Source of the DNA: Vitellaria paradoxa
Taxonomy: Eukaryota > Streptophyta > Magnoliopsida > Ericales > Sapotaceae
Length of the DNA: 64,000 bases
Direction of reading: 5' to 3'
Assembly: GCA_019916065.1 (NCBI GenBank)
Contig: CM034241.1
Coordinates: 7,231,920-7,295,919, forward strand
Of this stretch, positions 23,864 through 36,880 are shown piece after piece. The position numbers and the translations under genes are program-made. The notes under the pieces are model-generated. The model was not told the origin of the DNA. It saw only the letters and a list, made by a program, of their open reading frames with translations, and did no database searches. The first letter of the stretch is position 1; every line of letters starts with the position of its first letter.

Positions 23864-24181
23864 CTCTATCTGTCACCATATTTTGAAATTGAAAGCTCCA
23901 CACGACATGATATCATGCCTGACAAGTTGCTTAACAATTAAACTCCCTTCCACAGTCAAAAGAGGGTATTATTACAAAAGCCTTTTTCCTCGCATGTAGA
24001 TGCAAATGCTCTTTGGTTTCCAATTAATTTAACGGTATTCTTTTTGTAGGGCAGGGAAGGTGGAATGTGATGGTTTTGACGATGTTGAAATAATAAACCT
24101 TCTATAGAGACCTAATTAGGGTTAATTTGTTCTACTTAACCTTCTATAAAGACCTAATTAGCGTTGCGTAGGGTCATGAGG
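23420..24181. other. AT-rich MITE-like DNA left of the solo LTR
   Basis: It begins 'gggggcgtttgatgggtc', a MITE-like end, followed by T-rich 'aaaatttc' strings, a (TA)n run, and a direct repeat of about 26 bp ('aaccttctata.agacctaatta' at about 24095 and 24138). 26290-26690 on the far side of the LTR has similar 'aaattttt' sequence with 'catccaaacaggc' near its end. The two may be parts of one element family. No gene is seen. Confidence 0.35.
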
Positions 24182-24186
24182 GCTCT

Positions 24187-25051
24187 TGTAATAACCCAGA
24201 TTTTTTTAATTTGGATATTGTTATTTGATAATTTTGTTTGCTATTTAAATTTAATGGTTTGAAATTTTTGGATTTCTATTTAAAAATATTAATTTTGGGT
24301 TTTATTTAAAAAGATTTTAAATTTTAGGAAGAATGTGTAATTTTTCGAAACCTATGGGGAATAGGAAATTAATTAGTTGGTTAGGGTTAAAATTTTTCTT
24401 TTATAAATATATAAATCTGTAATTATTTTGATAAAAATATAAAACCCTAGAAAAGAGAGAGGAAGAGAGACCAAGAGAAGAGAAGACAACGAAGAGGTTC
24501 GGCGGCTGAGCTTTTGGTTTTATTGTGATTCTTCCATTGCCAATTTTCTTTTCTGTGGCCGGATTACAGGTAAGGGGCGGTTCCTTACTGATTATGTGTA
24601 TATATATATATATATATATCGTAGTTAATCTGGTCTAGCACGGTTAAATAAAGTAAAATGTATTGATGCTGTACGTGAATCATGGAATGGAAGGTCTATA
24701 TGTCTTGTTTAGTTAATGCATTCATGATGGTCACTAGAAGACAAAAATCTCAAAATACATACATAAATATATAATTAATGAGCATTAGCTTTGTAAATTT
24801 ATATATATATATATATATATATGTAAGTATAGGTACAGAGGGCTTTAATTGTTTGGTCTTTCGTAGGATTAATGGCATAGCCTCCCAGATAATTAATTGC
24901 TATTGAGGTTTGAATTTTTTTTTATTTATTTTCCGTCCAACGTGAATTGAATGTCTGAGGCAAGCATTTAATGAGAATTAATTTTGTAAATTTTATATAT
25001 ATATATTGAATTGAATGTCTGAGGTAAACATTTAATGAGCATTCGCTTTGT

Positions 25052-25082
<31 letters not shown>

Positions 25083-26234
25083 TTTATAGATTGACGTGAT
25101 GTTACGTGGATTAAATTTTTTTTTTTGAATTAAATATATATGATTGCCTGATAGTTTAAAAGGTTGGAATGCATTAATTATATATATAAATAAATGTATG
25201 CGTGGTGCTGTTACTATTTACTTATTGTAATTCAATTGTATTACTTAATGTTGTAGTAAATTAATGTATAATAAAGTTCAAACTTTGGAATAAAAGGAAG
25301 ATATTATTTAATGTGGTTTTAAAGTGAAATTTAATGATATGTTTTATTTGGATAGAGGGGTACTAAAAATATCGGGTATACGTACCCAAGGGTTGAGAGT
25401 CCCGAAACCCGCGCGGGGTTGGTTATCGATTCCAGTAGGCTAGTAACCTACGAACAAGCAGATGCCTGAGGGTGGCATATTACATTCCTAAGGCTTTGGC
25501 CTAGGAAGCAGACACCGAAGGATGGTGTATATTGGTTGGGTCCTGTTTCTACGGGACAACCAAGCAGACATCAAGGAATGATGTATATTGGTTGGGTCTT
25601 GTTTCTACGAGACAACCAAGCAGCAGTACCTTGAAATCAAATTTATTTTCTTTGATGTGTTATGCGGTGCTAAAACACGATTAATGGTAATGAAGAGAGA
25701 TAAATGAATAAATTTAAGTTCTTGTTTGAAATTGCTACTTGTGCGTGGTTGTTTCACTTAATAGCATGCTAGGGCATACTGCATTTATTATATTATTATT
25801 AGGGTTCCGAGCACACGTGGTATTAGTGCTAAACCCCTTACAGCTTGCGATGCAGGTAATGATTTTGAGTCACGCGCAGGACCTACTCACCATGGAAATT
25901 AAAAATTTATTTATTTGTTTTTATTTAATTTCATTAGAATTTTCTTTAGAGAATGGTTTTTAGTGAATTGTAATAAGCCTCTGTTTGTGAGGTTATTATG
26001 AATAATTTTATCTAACATTGAGAGAATATTTGGACTTAGCCTTTGGAACTTATTGTCTGGTCGACTTGTCTAAGGCATTTATTTAAATTTAAAAGTTTAG
26101 TTTTATTTATTTTTTATATTCATTGCTCTATAGTGTGGGTTTATGGTTCTGATGTAGGACAAAGAAAGTTATTTAATGTTGCATTATGTTTTTCTTTGTT
26201 CACATGCTCGGGTTGGGAAATCCGGGGCGTGACA
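24187..26234 (+). mobile_element. Solo LTR of a retrotransposon (2048 bp)
   Basis: It starts TGTAATAACCCAGA and ends GGGGCGTGACA, so TG..CA, and is flanked by the perfect 5-bp duplication GCTCT (24182-24186 and 26235-26239). A TATA element (tataaatata, 24402-24411) precedes a GA-rich leader-like stretch near 24450. No gag-pol or second LTR is present, so recombination between LTRs has removed the interior. Inside are two copies of 'gaattgaatgtctgaggcaa' (24945, 25011), two of 'ggttgggtcctgtttctacg' (25532, 25592, differing slightly) and several (TA)n runs. The ends are of the type seen in plant Ty3/gypsy (Tekay/Del-like) LTRs; that class is an inference. Confidence 0.9.
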
Positions 26235-27204
26235 GCTCTAATCACTGGACGTTGGTTATATTTTGTTGTATTAGTCTGAAATGTTGAATTTGGTAAAAAA
26301 ATTTTTAATTTTTTTAATTTTTTAATTTTTTTCAAAATTTTTTGAAGATGTTTAGAGTTCAAAAAAGTTCAAAAGAAACCAAAAGTCAATGTTAAAGTGA
26401 GGCAAAAGTGACACGTGGTGACATTTGATTGGATGGAGTTGAAAATTTTTAGAATTTTTTTGAAGTTTTTTGAAAAATTTTGGAGCTCCCAAATATTTTC
26501 AGCTTTTGCCAACTTTCTTCAATCTTTATCTATTTTTTTTTTCATTTTTTTAAACTTTTACCAACTTTATTTAATTTTTAAGAACTTTTTTTTTTTTATA
26601 CTTTTCGAGAAACATAACCAACACTCAATAATTCAAAATTTCTCTACTTTTATTTTTATTTTTTGGGCCAAAATTTAACATCCAAACAGGCATTAAGTTG
26701 GTAAACTTGCTCACTCACATTGCCCTGATTATTTTATTTTTTTTTCTAAATCATTTGAAATAAAGCATAAAAATGATAGATCAATATAGGGCAAACTGAT
26801 TGCTTCGGCTCACTTGGGTTATAATCTAAATAGTTTGGCTTAATTTTTTTATTTAATTTTTTTCAAATCTATCCACCTGAAATTTTTGTAACAAACCATT
26901 TTATTTTTAAATTTTTTATTGAATTAAAATTTTTATAATCCAGCTTAGTCTATCTTTTGAACTTTTTATTTAATTGAAATAAACTCTAAATTCTGAGTCT
27001 GTATCTATGTATTAAAAGTGTGATTAATCAATTGTGCATTGTACATAAATATACACATATGTAAGTAATATATATGTTTCATCCATGAGAAGTTCATCAA
27101 ATTCCACATATATTGATGATAACTACTACTTCCATAATGGAAGAACAGCAAAAGGGATGGGGTTACTTCTTCTTCTTCTCCTCCGGATTGCGTGAAACAA
27201 TAAG

Positions 27205-27978
27205 ACGTCATTTGGTAACATTTTTGTTTTATATTTTTTTATTTATTTTTCTAAAATTTTATAAATTGGCAACAGAACTATATTTGTTAAATTTGTTTAT
27301 ATTTTTTTATTTTCAAAAAAAGAAAACTTAAACAAATAAATGTAAATAAGAAAAGATTTTTTACTCTATTTTTTTCTATTACAAATATTTTGTTAATTTT
27401 AACACTTTATTTATTTTTTTATCATAATAAAATAAATTACTTTATTTAAATATTTTATTAAATGAAAATTATTTTTAATAAATAACATAATATAATTAAA
27501 TTAATTAAAATAACTATCCAAATTAATATTTAACATATTTTACTAATTTATTTTTAATAAATAAATAATTTAATTAATATCAAATATATGTTATTAAGTT
27601 ATTTTGAATAAATAATAAAATTAATTTATTAATTTAATTTAATAATTAATTTAATTACGAATACTTAATTCAATTATTTTAATAAATAATATAATTAAAT
27701 TATAATTTAATATATTTTATATTTATTGAATTGAATAATTTTTAATAAATAATTTAGTTTAATTAATCTAATTAATTAAATTTAAATTAATATAAAATAT
27801 GTTTTATTAAATTTAATTAATTTTTTAAAAACTAATAAAATTAAATATTTTAATTGTAAATAAAATTACATTTCTAAACACAGTTTTAATTTTTATCTTA
27901 AAAAAAATTACAACAAAAAATAAAAAATATAAATAGATAAATATAAATAATAAAACAATAGCGTTACCAAACCGTCAT
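27205..27978. mobile_element. MITE-like element with 'catttggtaac' inverted ends (0.77 kb)
   Basis: The left end GACGTCATTTGGTAACATT and the right end (reverse complement GACGGTTTGGTAACGCTATT) are imperfect inverted repeats, followed inward on both sides by 'tgttttat'/'tatttattttt' arms. The interior is 'taataaataatataattaaat' repeats without coding potential. Related copies are at 7325-7915 and, split, 4236-7220. No clean target duplication was found. Confidence 0.55.
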
Positions 27979-28149
27979 ATCTTTTAATAAACTACAAAAC
28001 ATCTACGTGTAGAAGGAAAGTGAAAGGATGCATATTTAATTGATTGCAATAATTGTTTAGAAGGAAACTAATAATTGTTTATGTGAACTTGGGATTACTT
28101 TTCTTTATTGTCTTAATTTTATATAAAGATTTAAAAAGTAATAAGTGCT

Positions 28150-28188
<39 letters not shown>

Positions 28189-28379
28189 TGGTTTGAGCTT
28201 CTTAATTTCCAAATCAACTTTTCTTTTCTAAGGCCTGCGAAATTGTATTTTCTCTGCAAATTGATGGGTTCGCATTATAATTATTATTTCTTTTTTTTTT
28301 GGGAAAAAAAATGGTTCTTAATTGAATGATTAGCAATGATCTCCTGATTACTTTTCGAGTAGGAACAAGTAAGCTTCAA

Positions 28380-28409
28380 ATTATTATTATTATTATTATT
28401 ATTATTATT
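28380..28409. repeat. (ATT)n microsatellite
   Basis: Ten ATT units. The surrounding 28-31 kb has no gene: it holds AT-rich DNA, a possible transposon end at 28588 ('aggcgaagctaagaattt', compare 38934 and 59224), and a moderately complex unique-looking stretch at about 29340-30010 with no reading frame I recognise. Confidence 0.85.
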
Positions 28410-31023
28410 TGTAATTACTTGATTGCAATAAGGAGTGACAATTTTTTTATATATTGTATGGTATATGGGTTTATAATTCATGTTAATTAAAATTTTATTT
28501 TTATATCTTGAAATTTAATAAAAATTTTAGATAATTAATTTGTTTCAGAATCAATTCAAATTATGTTAATTTTAAATTGATGTGTTCAAAGGCGAAGCTA
28601 AGAATTTCTAACAAAGAGGTTAAAGCTAGTGAAGAGGGAGACCAAACTACATAAAAGAAATTAATTAAAAATATAAAACGTGTGTGTTTGGTGTTCTAAC
28701 AAATTCTATAAAACAAAATAAATCTTCAACAGTTTCTATAAATTACTCAAATTCTCACTTTTACTAATTAAAAAAAATTTCAATATTTCGCTAAGAAAAA
28801 TAAAAAATTTAGAAGGAGGTTAACCGAATGCGTAAATTTTTTTTGACAATCATATTTTTTGGGTTGAAAACTTTTAAACGAGTACCATTGTCGCTATTTT
28901 GTTCGAATTTTTTTGAATATGTGGGAATGAATTTGAAAAAACCGTTCTCACGATTTTAACGCTGTGCATATATAAAGTAGAACATTGAATATTGAATTTT
29001 AGAATTCGTGGGAACGATTTTAGGATAACTGTTTCCACGATTTACTATTATTGATTTTTAAAAAAGGTACCAAAATTAATCTAAAATTATAGATTATATC
29101 AATTTATCTTTTTTTTACTACTCCAAATACACCCATCTAACGGGGTTTTTGAAATCACGAAAAGGCTCATAATTCAAATTCTATTCCTCAATTTATTTGT
29201 ATCGATAGGGAGAGACTCACATTGTCACTCGATGTTAGCTCGATAACAGCAATTCGAAATGGTCTAAGGTACATTCACTAATTTTTTAAATTAAAAATAT
29301 ATAAAGCTATTTTTATATAGGAGGAGGCAGTACTGATCCATTGATATGATTTCAAGCATATAATTAATTGGGCTATGAGCAAGTGTTCCTTGTGAATTAT
29401 AGGTCATTGGTCCTTTCTTTTTGGACATAAATGCTTTGCTTGGATCAAAGAGTTGTTTGTGGAAAGTCAACTACCAATCAGCTTTAAAAATTATATGCTC
29501 ATGACCCAACTGCGATAGAGCTCGGATTGTGTAAAATATTTATAAATTGTGTTTGGTTGAACGATTTATTTTTAAAATAATAATAGTTTAATTTTTTTTT
29601 CTTTTGTTTAAATTTTAATATAAAATAAAGGGAAAAATGTTTTAAATTAAAAAAATTGAAATTATTAAATTAAATAACTAATATATTGATGAAAATAATT
29701 TATTTTATTATATTTTTTAATTTATTTAGATAAATATATATTTATAATTTTAGATTTTTCTTTGAAGAGGGAATAAATATTTTCAGTAGGTGGAAGAAAT
29801 ATATATATATATATATAGATGGTTTGGGGAATTGGTAGGTCGGTTGGATTTAATGTCAACAAGTTGCTGCATTGATTCTTTTATAAAGGCAAAGTGGCAA
29901 GATTTGTCTCTTCTTGCTTTGTCAAACATGCACTTCGATCGCTCCGGATATAATCCAACATGCTTTCACCAGTTTCCTTCCAAAGCTCAATTTTCTTTCT
30001 TTTTGTCTTAAAAAAGAAAAATTCCACCCAAACAATATAAAGGGAATTAATTTTACAAATAAATTATTTTTCTTAGAAACTTTTTATTTTAAATAATAGA
30101 TTACACTTATTTACATTAATTTAGTAAAATTTTCTGACCATATATATATTTTTTGTTTTTTATTTGAGCAAAAGTTATATAAAAAAAAAAATTTCAATTA
30201 TACTCACACTTACTAAATGCCATCAAAAAGAATTTCTATTCTAATTCCTTATAATACACTAAATATTAAAATTCTTTTACCATTTCAATTTTCATTCGCA
30301 CTTTTATTCCTATTCTGATTAACAACCACACATAACATTAGTTTATTTGTATCATACAACATAAGAAAGAATTAAATTATATTGTGCAGAACTTAGGTCA
30401 CCACAACAATATATATAAGTGAATATATAGAGACAAACAAATGAATGGATAAACAATAACAAAAAAACACAAGATTTGCATGGTTTAGTAAAATATTTAC
30501 ATCTATCAGTACATTACATCTAATTTTCACTATAAACCATTAATGACGGAATAATAATTATAATAATAGAAGAAATAACCTTGAAAAGTCTTTGAAAAAA
30601 ACTATTTACACTATACACTTTATTTATCTTTCAACCAAAACCTAGAAAATCTTAGGTTTTGAATTGAAATTGTGTGTACGTCTTATATACATAATAACAA
30701 AAAACTTATTTCAAAATAAATTGAGAAAGAGTTTAAAAAAATCTAAAATCTCAACGCTTGTTATTATGACAAAATTTTCAATGAACTCTCAACAAGTATC
30801 GCTGTAAGATAATGCTATTTTTATAATTCTCAGTGATTATACCAGACTATCTAATTAGTCATTTAACGAATTTAAACTAATAGTATACACAATTTTTTTT
30901 TCGACAAATATTAGTAAGTTGGATTGTTACACAATACAAACAACTATCATTTTACTGAAAGCTCAATAATAACTACAATTCTAACAAACTCTTTCTTTTA
31001 ACCATCCATTAACTTCAATAGAT

Positions 31024-31279
31024 AGAAGAGTGGAAGTCGGGCTCGCCTTAGAGTTTGGGCCTCTCGAGGTTCCGGGTTCGACTCCCCCACGGGGGGGTGG
31101 GTTACCGTTGTAATGGCGGGTGCCTAATGGCCTCCTCTCGGTCGTGCCGGTCAGCCAGGGCTTGCCTAGGCTGGTTAACTCTCCAGGGGCCTTTGCCGGC
31201 TAGGGTCCTGGAGCGTGCTTCGCCCTGTGCGCACCCCAGTACGGGGTAGCGGCTGCGGACTTCCATGTACCAGAAGAGT
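31024..31279 (+). mobile_element. GC-rich tRNA-derived SINE (Au-like?)
   Basis: A sharply bounded GC-rich island of about 240 bp (31032-31271) lies in AT-rich DNA. It has a strong Pol III box B (GGTTCGACTCC, 31075-31085) preceded by a box A-like region, and is flanked by the 8-bp direct repeat AGAAGAGT (31024-31031, 31272-31279). It lacks a poly(A) tail. Those features fit a plant SINE of the Au type, from memory; the family name needs a search. Reading frames across it are by-products of high GC. Confidence 0.65.
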
Positions 31280-32557
31280 CTAATATATTTTTCCATGAGT
31301 CACAAATGGAATTGACAATAATATCACACACGCACGTGCATATATGTTCACAGAACTTTATCTGTCTCTGAGGTTGGGATAGGGTTTGACATTGAGCTGC
31401 ATGCAACTTGCAAAGACTAATGGTTGCGTCTCACGAGATGCTTGTTTAATGTAGCTAACTTTGGAAGTTTCACCCGTTATATTGTTATTTTTATATAAAT
31501 AATTATTCATTATCTATGCATCAACCTACTAGAAGTAGAATACTATTTTTTTTTCAGTTTTAAAATATTTTATTTTGGCGCAACTAGGTTCTAGACTGAC
31601 AGCAAATGTGAAAAGTTCTACCACGGACGCGTTTGGAAGGGAAAAAAAAAATAAAATTTAAGAGTTCGTAATTTATATAATGAAATAAAAATTGAATAAT
31701 TTTTAAAGATTTTTAATACTTTTTAGTAATTTTCAATATGTTTTATCACTTCAAACGAAATATATGTTTATATCCTTATATTATTATATAACTACCAATA
31801 CCTCGTGCCTAAGAAATTCTGAATAAAATTAATATTAAATATCTTATATAATTAAAACTTTAGATTAAAAGTTTCAAAAGAAAAAATTATTATAATTTAT
31901 GAGTTTTAATTTTTTTTCTAAAACTTTAGGTCGCAACAGTTACTACTTGTGTTTTGGTTTCTCTCGCTCTCTCCTCAATTAATTTTTTGATAGGTACTAT
32001 AAAAGAAAACGTAAATTATGTCATTTTAATTTGAAGCATTCAACTTCTTAGAAACTATAATTAGACAAAATTTAAATTAGTAATTTTGATTTACATATAA
32101 TTTTCACTCTAAAATATGGTGAAATTTAAAATATCCAAACGGTTTTGTTAGATAAGTAGCAGTGAAGTCCATTAAAATAAGAATTGAACGGAAAGTTAAA
32201 AATATAAAAATGATCCTAAACATTTAATGAAAGAAAAAATAAATCTTAGTTGCTAGATCTTAATTTGTAATAGCGATATTTCAAAACATATTCCATTTTA
32301 TTATATAGATTAAATAAAAATTAAAAATAAATGAAATCTTTTAACAAATCTTTTTTTAATTCTATAATGCCTTCTAATTAACTTTCTTTTAATTTTAAAT
32401 TTTGACTCGAATGATTTTTAAAAATAACCTTTAATCAAATTATTTCATATATTTCAAATTTTAAGTACCATGTTTTTTTATACGAATTAAATTAAATTGC
32501 AAAAAAAAAAAAAAAATCTAATAATCACATAAATTACGAGTGCAACTCTAGGGTGTT

Positions 32558-32566
32558 TATATATAT
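32558..32566 (+). promoter_or_regulatory. Putative TATA box of the B-lectin/PAN gene
   Basis: TATATATAT lies 90-98 bp upstream of the ATG, in the context gtgttTATATATATgctc, at a normal plant distance for a start site near 32590. This is by position and motif only. Confidence 0.5.
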
Positions 32567-32655
32567 GCTCATTTCTATTTTTAGCTATGATGGTTTTGGT
32601 TTGGATGCATGAACTCTGTATATTTGTTTCCATGGCTGATCAGGTGTAGTTCAAT

Positions 32656-34155
32656 ATGGAGAAACAACCCATCAACTCGGTGACTCGTTTTCTTTTGACT
32701 CAGCTCCTCTATACCATTCTCTGGGTTGGGTTCTCTGCTACAAGGTTTTGGGTCGGAGCCACCGCCACCGCCGCCGCCGCAACCCAAGAGCTTCTCACGG
32801 GGTTCACAGCCACTCCAGACCCATCACTCTCGCCGTTTCAAGCTCTGCTGAGCGACTCCTCCGGCAATTACTCACTGGGTTTTCTCCGAGTCAACGGGAC
32901 GCGACTTGCTCTAGCAGTTGTCCACATTCCGTCCTACGTACCGATCTGGGCTGCCCAGACAAATCGCGCAGCGAAGTGGTCCAAATCGACTCGGGTCTCC
33001 TTCAATGGCAGTCTTGTAATTTCTGACCAGCATAGGGGTGTGTTTTGGTCTACTGGAACCGACGGTGACCGGGTTTGGCTCTCGAATACCTCTAATCTGC
33101 AAATACAAAAGCTGGGTGAGTCCCCTTCTGTTATCTGGCAAAGTTTTCATTTTCCCTCGGATACCCTTGTGGAGAACCAAAATTTCACGAACACCATGTC
33201 TCTGGTTTCTTCAAATGGACTTTATTCCATGCGGTTAGGATCCGATTTTATCGGGTTGTACGCTAAGTTCGGTCAACACTCGGACTCGGATCAGATTTAC
33301 TGGAAGCGCAGAGCTTTACAGGCCAAGTCAGACATAGTAGAAGGCCAAGGACCCATTCACCTCCTCCTCAGCTCCGACGGGTTTCTGGGTATTTATCAAA
33401 ACGGGTCCATCCCTGCTGATGTGCAGTCTTTCAGCAGCTTTCAACAGAAAGGATCCGGAACCCGATGCATTCGGGTCGAACCGGATGGAAATCTCAAAGG
33501 GTATTACTGGACCGGGTCAAGCTGGCTCTTGGACTACGAGGCAATGTCCGACCCGTGCGAGTTGCCCAGTCCTTGCGGGCCGTACGGTCTCTGCCAAACG
33601 GGTAAGGGCTGTTCTTGTCTGGAAAACAGGACTGACTACAAATCCGGCCGGTGTGCCTCGCCGGAATATGCCTCCGGCGATTTGTGTGATGATGATTCCA
33701 AGTATAGGGTTTTGACAAGAAGTGGTGTGGAGCTACCATACAAAGAGCTAATGGGTTATGAGAAAATGGCCTCGTTGGACCAATGTGAGAGTGCCTGTGA
33801 AGAGAATTGCACGTGTTGGGGTGTGGTGTACAGAAACTCATCTGGGTTCTGTTACATGGTAGAATACCCCATACAGACCCTATTGGGTGTTGGAGATAAG
33901 ACAAAGGTGGGGTACTTTAAGGTGAGGGTGAGTGCAGGGAAGAAGAAGGGGTATGGGGCTGGGATTGGGCTGTTGTGCGGGGCAGTTTTGGTACTTGGAG
34001 GGGTCGTTGGATATGGGTTGTACAGGCTGCGGCTGCGGCGGAAGAGAGGATTTAGTGGGTATGCGGTGGGGGAAGACGGCGGCGGGGTGGTGGTCGGACC
34101 ATACAAGGACTTGGGGTCTGCTAGTTTCAAGTCATTGGAGTTATGTCAAAGGTGA
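32656..34155 (+). CDS. B-lectin/EGF/PAN membrane protein without kinase (At5g03700-like)
   Basis: This single-exon gene encodes 499 residues. An N-terminal hydrophobic stretch (about 11-36) is a likely signal peptide. A bulb-type (D-mannose-binding-like) lectin region runs about 48-205, with FHFPSDTLV at 165-173, as in S-locus glycoproteins. An EGF-like Cys cluster is at 301-322 (CELPSPCGPYGLC). A PAN/Apple domain is at about 344-425 with paired cysteines (C377, C381, C385, C387, C399). A single transmembrane helix is at about 434-457, followed by a short basic tail (RLRLRRKRG) and a cytoplasmic end of about 35 residues. G-type lectin receptor kinases share this ectodomain but carry a kinase after the membrane; here the frame stops instead. 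Arabidopsis has such a kinase-less protein. It is probably a cell-surface sugar-binding or co-receptor protein; the ligand is unknown. High GC against its surroundings is normal for an intronless gene of this kind. Confidence 0.92.
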   Translation: MEKQPINSVTRFLLTQLLYTILWVGFSATRFWVGATATAAAATQELLTGFTATPDPSLSPFQALLSDSSGNYSLGFLRVNGTRLALAVVHIPSYVPIWAAQTNRAAKWSKSTRVSFNGSLVISDQHRGVFWSTGTDGDRVWLSNTSNLQIQKLGESPSVIWQSFHFPSDTLVENQNFTNTMSLVSSNGLYSMRLGSDFIGLYAKFGQHSDSDQIYWKRRALQAKSDIVEGQGPIHLLLSSDGFLGIYQNGSIPADVQSFSSFQQKGSGTRCIRVEPDGNLKGYYWTGSSWLLDYEAMSDPCELPSPCGPYGLCQTGKGCSCLENRTDYKSGRCASPEYASGDLCDDDSKYRVLTRSGVELPYKELMGYEKMASLDQCESACEENCTCWGVVYRNSSGFCYMVEYPIQTLLGVGDKTKVGYFKVRVSAGKKKGYGAGIGLLCGAVLVLGGVVGYGLYRLRLRRKRGFSGYAVGEDGGGVVVGPYKDLGSASFKSLELCQR

Positions 34156-34432
34156 CGCAAGGGATGACATGAGATTTTCTCTTGGGTTGGTTGGCGTTTT
34201 CCCACTTGCCAAACGCATGAAGACGTGAACGCACGTTGTGTTACTCAGGATCCAAGTAGGTGCAAGACAGAAAGCCGACCGTGGATCGATCCTTCTCTTT
34301 TGTGTGCTTTGGGGAGCGATTAGCTACCAACAATGTTGCAAGAGTTTGATTTTGATATATTATTGCCAAGTGTAAAATTCGCACAGCCAAAGTTATATAA
34401 TTTATAATTATTATTTTTCATATATTTTTTAA

Positions 34433-34438
34433 AATAAA
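34433..34438 (+). terminator. Putative poly(A) signal of the B-lectin/PAN gene
   Basis: AATAAA lies about 280 bp after the stop in AT-rich DNA. It is a candidate only; plant signals are loose. Confidence 0.4.
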
Positions 34439-36880
34439 GATAATATATTATATTGTGATATATTGTCTGCGTAAAAAAAAAAATTAGAAATCTGTGCATG
34501 AAAATTGAAGTACTCATTCTACTTTACTTGCATCTCTTTCTTAGTGAAATTTGATAACTGGGAGGTAAATAATATTATAGGATAATATATATGAAAATGA
34601 TAAACTTATTTTTTCTTTAGTTTTTTTCCACTTAACGATGATTTTAATGAAAATGAGTAATATGGAATAGGAAAAATTAATGAAAAAATTGCAAATATTC
34701 CTACCCTAATATATAATATTTAATGTAAGATAATATTTTTATTTGGTATGAAATTAAGTTTTTAGCATTTAATTGATAAAATATAAAACAAGATAAGAGA
34801 TGTAATTTGATTAACAAATAATGTTGATAAATGAATTTTTGCCTAATCATCAATTGCAGCAAATAAGTGTAATTTTTATTATGCTTGTGTCTATTGTGTT
34901 ACAGTTAAAGAAAAAAAATAATATACTTAAAAAAACTTAGGACAGAATGAAGATAAAAGATTGGTCAAGGCTAGTATTAGATGTTATATCCTTAAGATAA
35001 AATTTGCCCTCCACACTGGTGTTATTAGATTCCTTAGACATTTACCTCTCAGGATACAATGATTAAATGCAAATACAAGCAGCACGATAATGTATTTGCA
35101 TAATAAACCGAAACAGTATTTCGTAATCTCAAATTTTTCTAATGCAATAATGCAGAAGAAAACAAAAATTGAATAGGAATCGAAGAAGATATCTAATGCA
35201 AAGGGATGAATTTTATAGAGACTAAGTGTCTATTAGGAAAGACTACAATTAAACAATCACTTTCATTTATAAGTGTGTACGTCTGTTCCCTGTTCCTGAA
35301 CAGATATGCTTGGAGAAGAAATCTTATTCAAAACGACGTAATCCCACACTTTTGTTTAGCTCTCAAAATAGATAAAATTACTATTTTATCTAATAATAAG
35401 TCCCACCAAAAGTAGTCCCAGCACTTTGGAAAGTGCAGTTCAAGAAAAATCAGTCTTAGCTTCCACAATTCTAGTCGTACAGATGGGTTCAAAATGTCTA
35501 AAATGGAGGGTCGTTTGACCAACTAACATCGACGATTTCATTGTTAAAACTGCACCAAGTAATCTTGTCAAATATTGGACAAATGTCCGGCCAATCAAGA
35601 GCAGTCCAATCACATTGGCCCATTCACACAATTTAAATAGAATATTGAACAACCACGATCATGGGAGAAGGACCAGCCCCTTTGCAAAACTGCCCGAAGC
35701 ATTTTTGGGCTTCTGCGAGGACATTTCTATGGGTGGATCTGAATCGAGAGCTTGATTAAATTTATTAATATTATTAGACTCGAGCTTAACTTAACTTGAC
35801 AGAGAAGTTCAAATTAACTCGGCCTGATAACCACCCAATGCCCTCCTAATCAAATCAAATATTGGCGTCACGCTCGACTCACAACGCGAAATGTAAAATT
35901 CCTCTCTCAATATCCAATGCTGCCCAATTAAAAGTACATTGTCATTATTATGTTAATGTATATTTTACATAAAAAAAAATCTAAACAATTTGCATATCTG
36001 ACTTCTAATTTCAATCACCACACTGTAAAGTATGTCATAATATATATTTTGTCTTCTATCCAATACATATATAACAAATTAATTATATGTATTTATTAAC
36101 TTATGCACGGATATCTATTAAGAGTCTATAAAAATATGTTATATAATGGTAGCGTTTGAAGTTGAGTAAAATAATATAAAATTTTATAAATTTTTACAAA
36201 TACACACGAATTATAAGAGAATAAAATTTAAATTTTCTTCTCATTATATAAAATATATATAATTTTATATAACTTCAAGCACACCAAATATTGTTTTGCA
36301 TTTTTTTTTTCCGCACAATTTCATCAAATTTCAAAATATTAATAGGTAGCACATATTTACTGGTCAATAATCAGTTAAGTGGGCGTGAAATAGATCGATC
36401 CAGAATCTGCCAGAGGCCTGTCCACAAGGAACTGCACAGGCTAGGGGAGCAAGGAACTGAGCAAGGAACTGCACGGATTAGGGGAGCGTGACGATGATCT
36501 TCATGCAATACCCATACCATTTCTGGCCAAAACTACTTTAAACAAGCTAAAAAGTCTGACAGTCCCCCAATCCCCATCTGGGTGTACTTCTGCGTATGGA
36601 GGGAAGAAAAGGCCACTCGCAGATTGCTCAGTAACTTGTCAAATCAATTGGGAGGCAATGGAGAATTTAATTTCAGGTTTCCAAAACTGTTTATTATTGT
36701 TATTTATTTATTTTTATTTATTTAATTTTTTGCTTGGGTTTCTTTTTACTGCAAACAACTTAAAAAAAAAAAGAAAGGGTAGAAACTTGGCCTCGGGACC
36801 AACGAGACCTGTCTTCAGGTGATTCACCCTGAAACGTGCATGGGAAAAAAGAAGGAAAAGTCTGATATGTACGAGAGATC

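Noticed and set aside
28380..28409. Poly-Asn tract as a coding repeat on -
   Set aside because: It is an (ATT)n microsatellite with no gene context.
31055..31296. GC-rich open frames of 64 codons on both strands
   Set aside because: They lie entirely in the SINE island and come from its base composition.
33494..33904. Open frames on the - strand within the lectin/PAN gene
   Set aside because: They are GC-rich shadows of the + strand gene, whose domains are clear.
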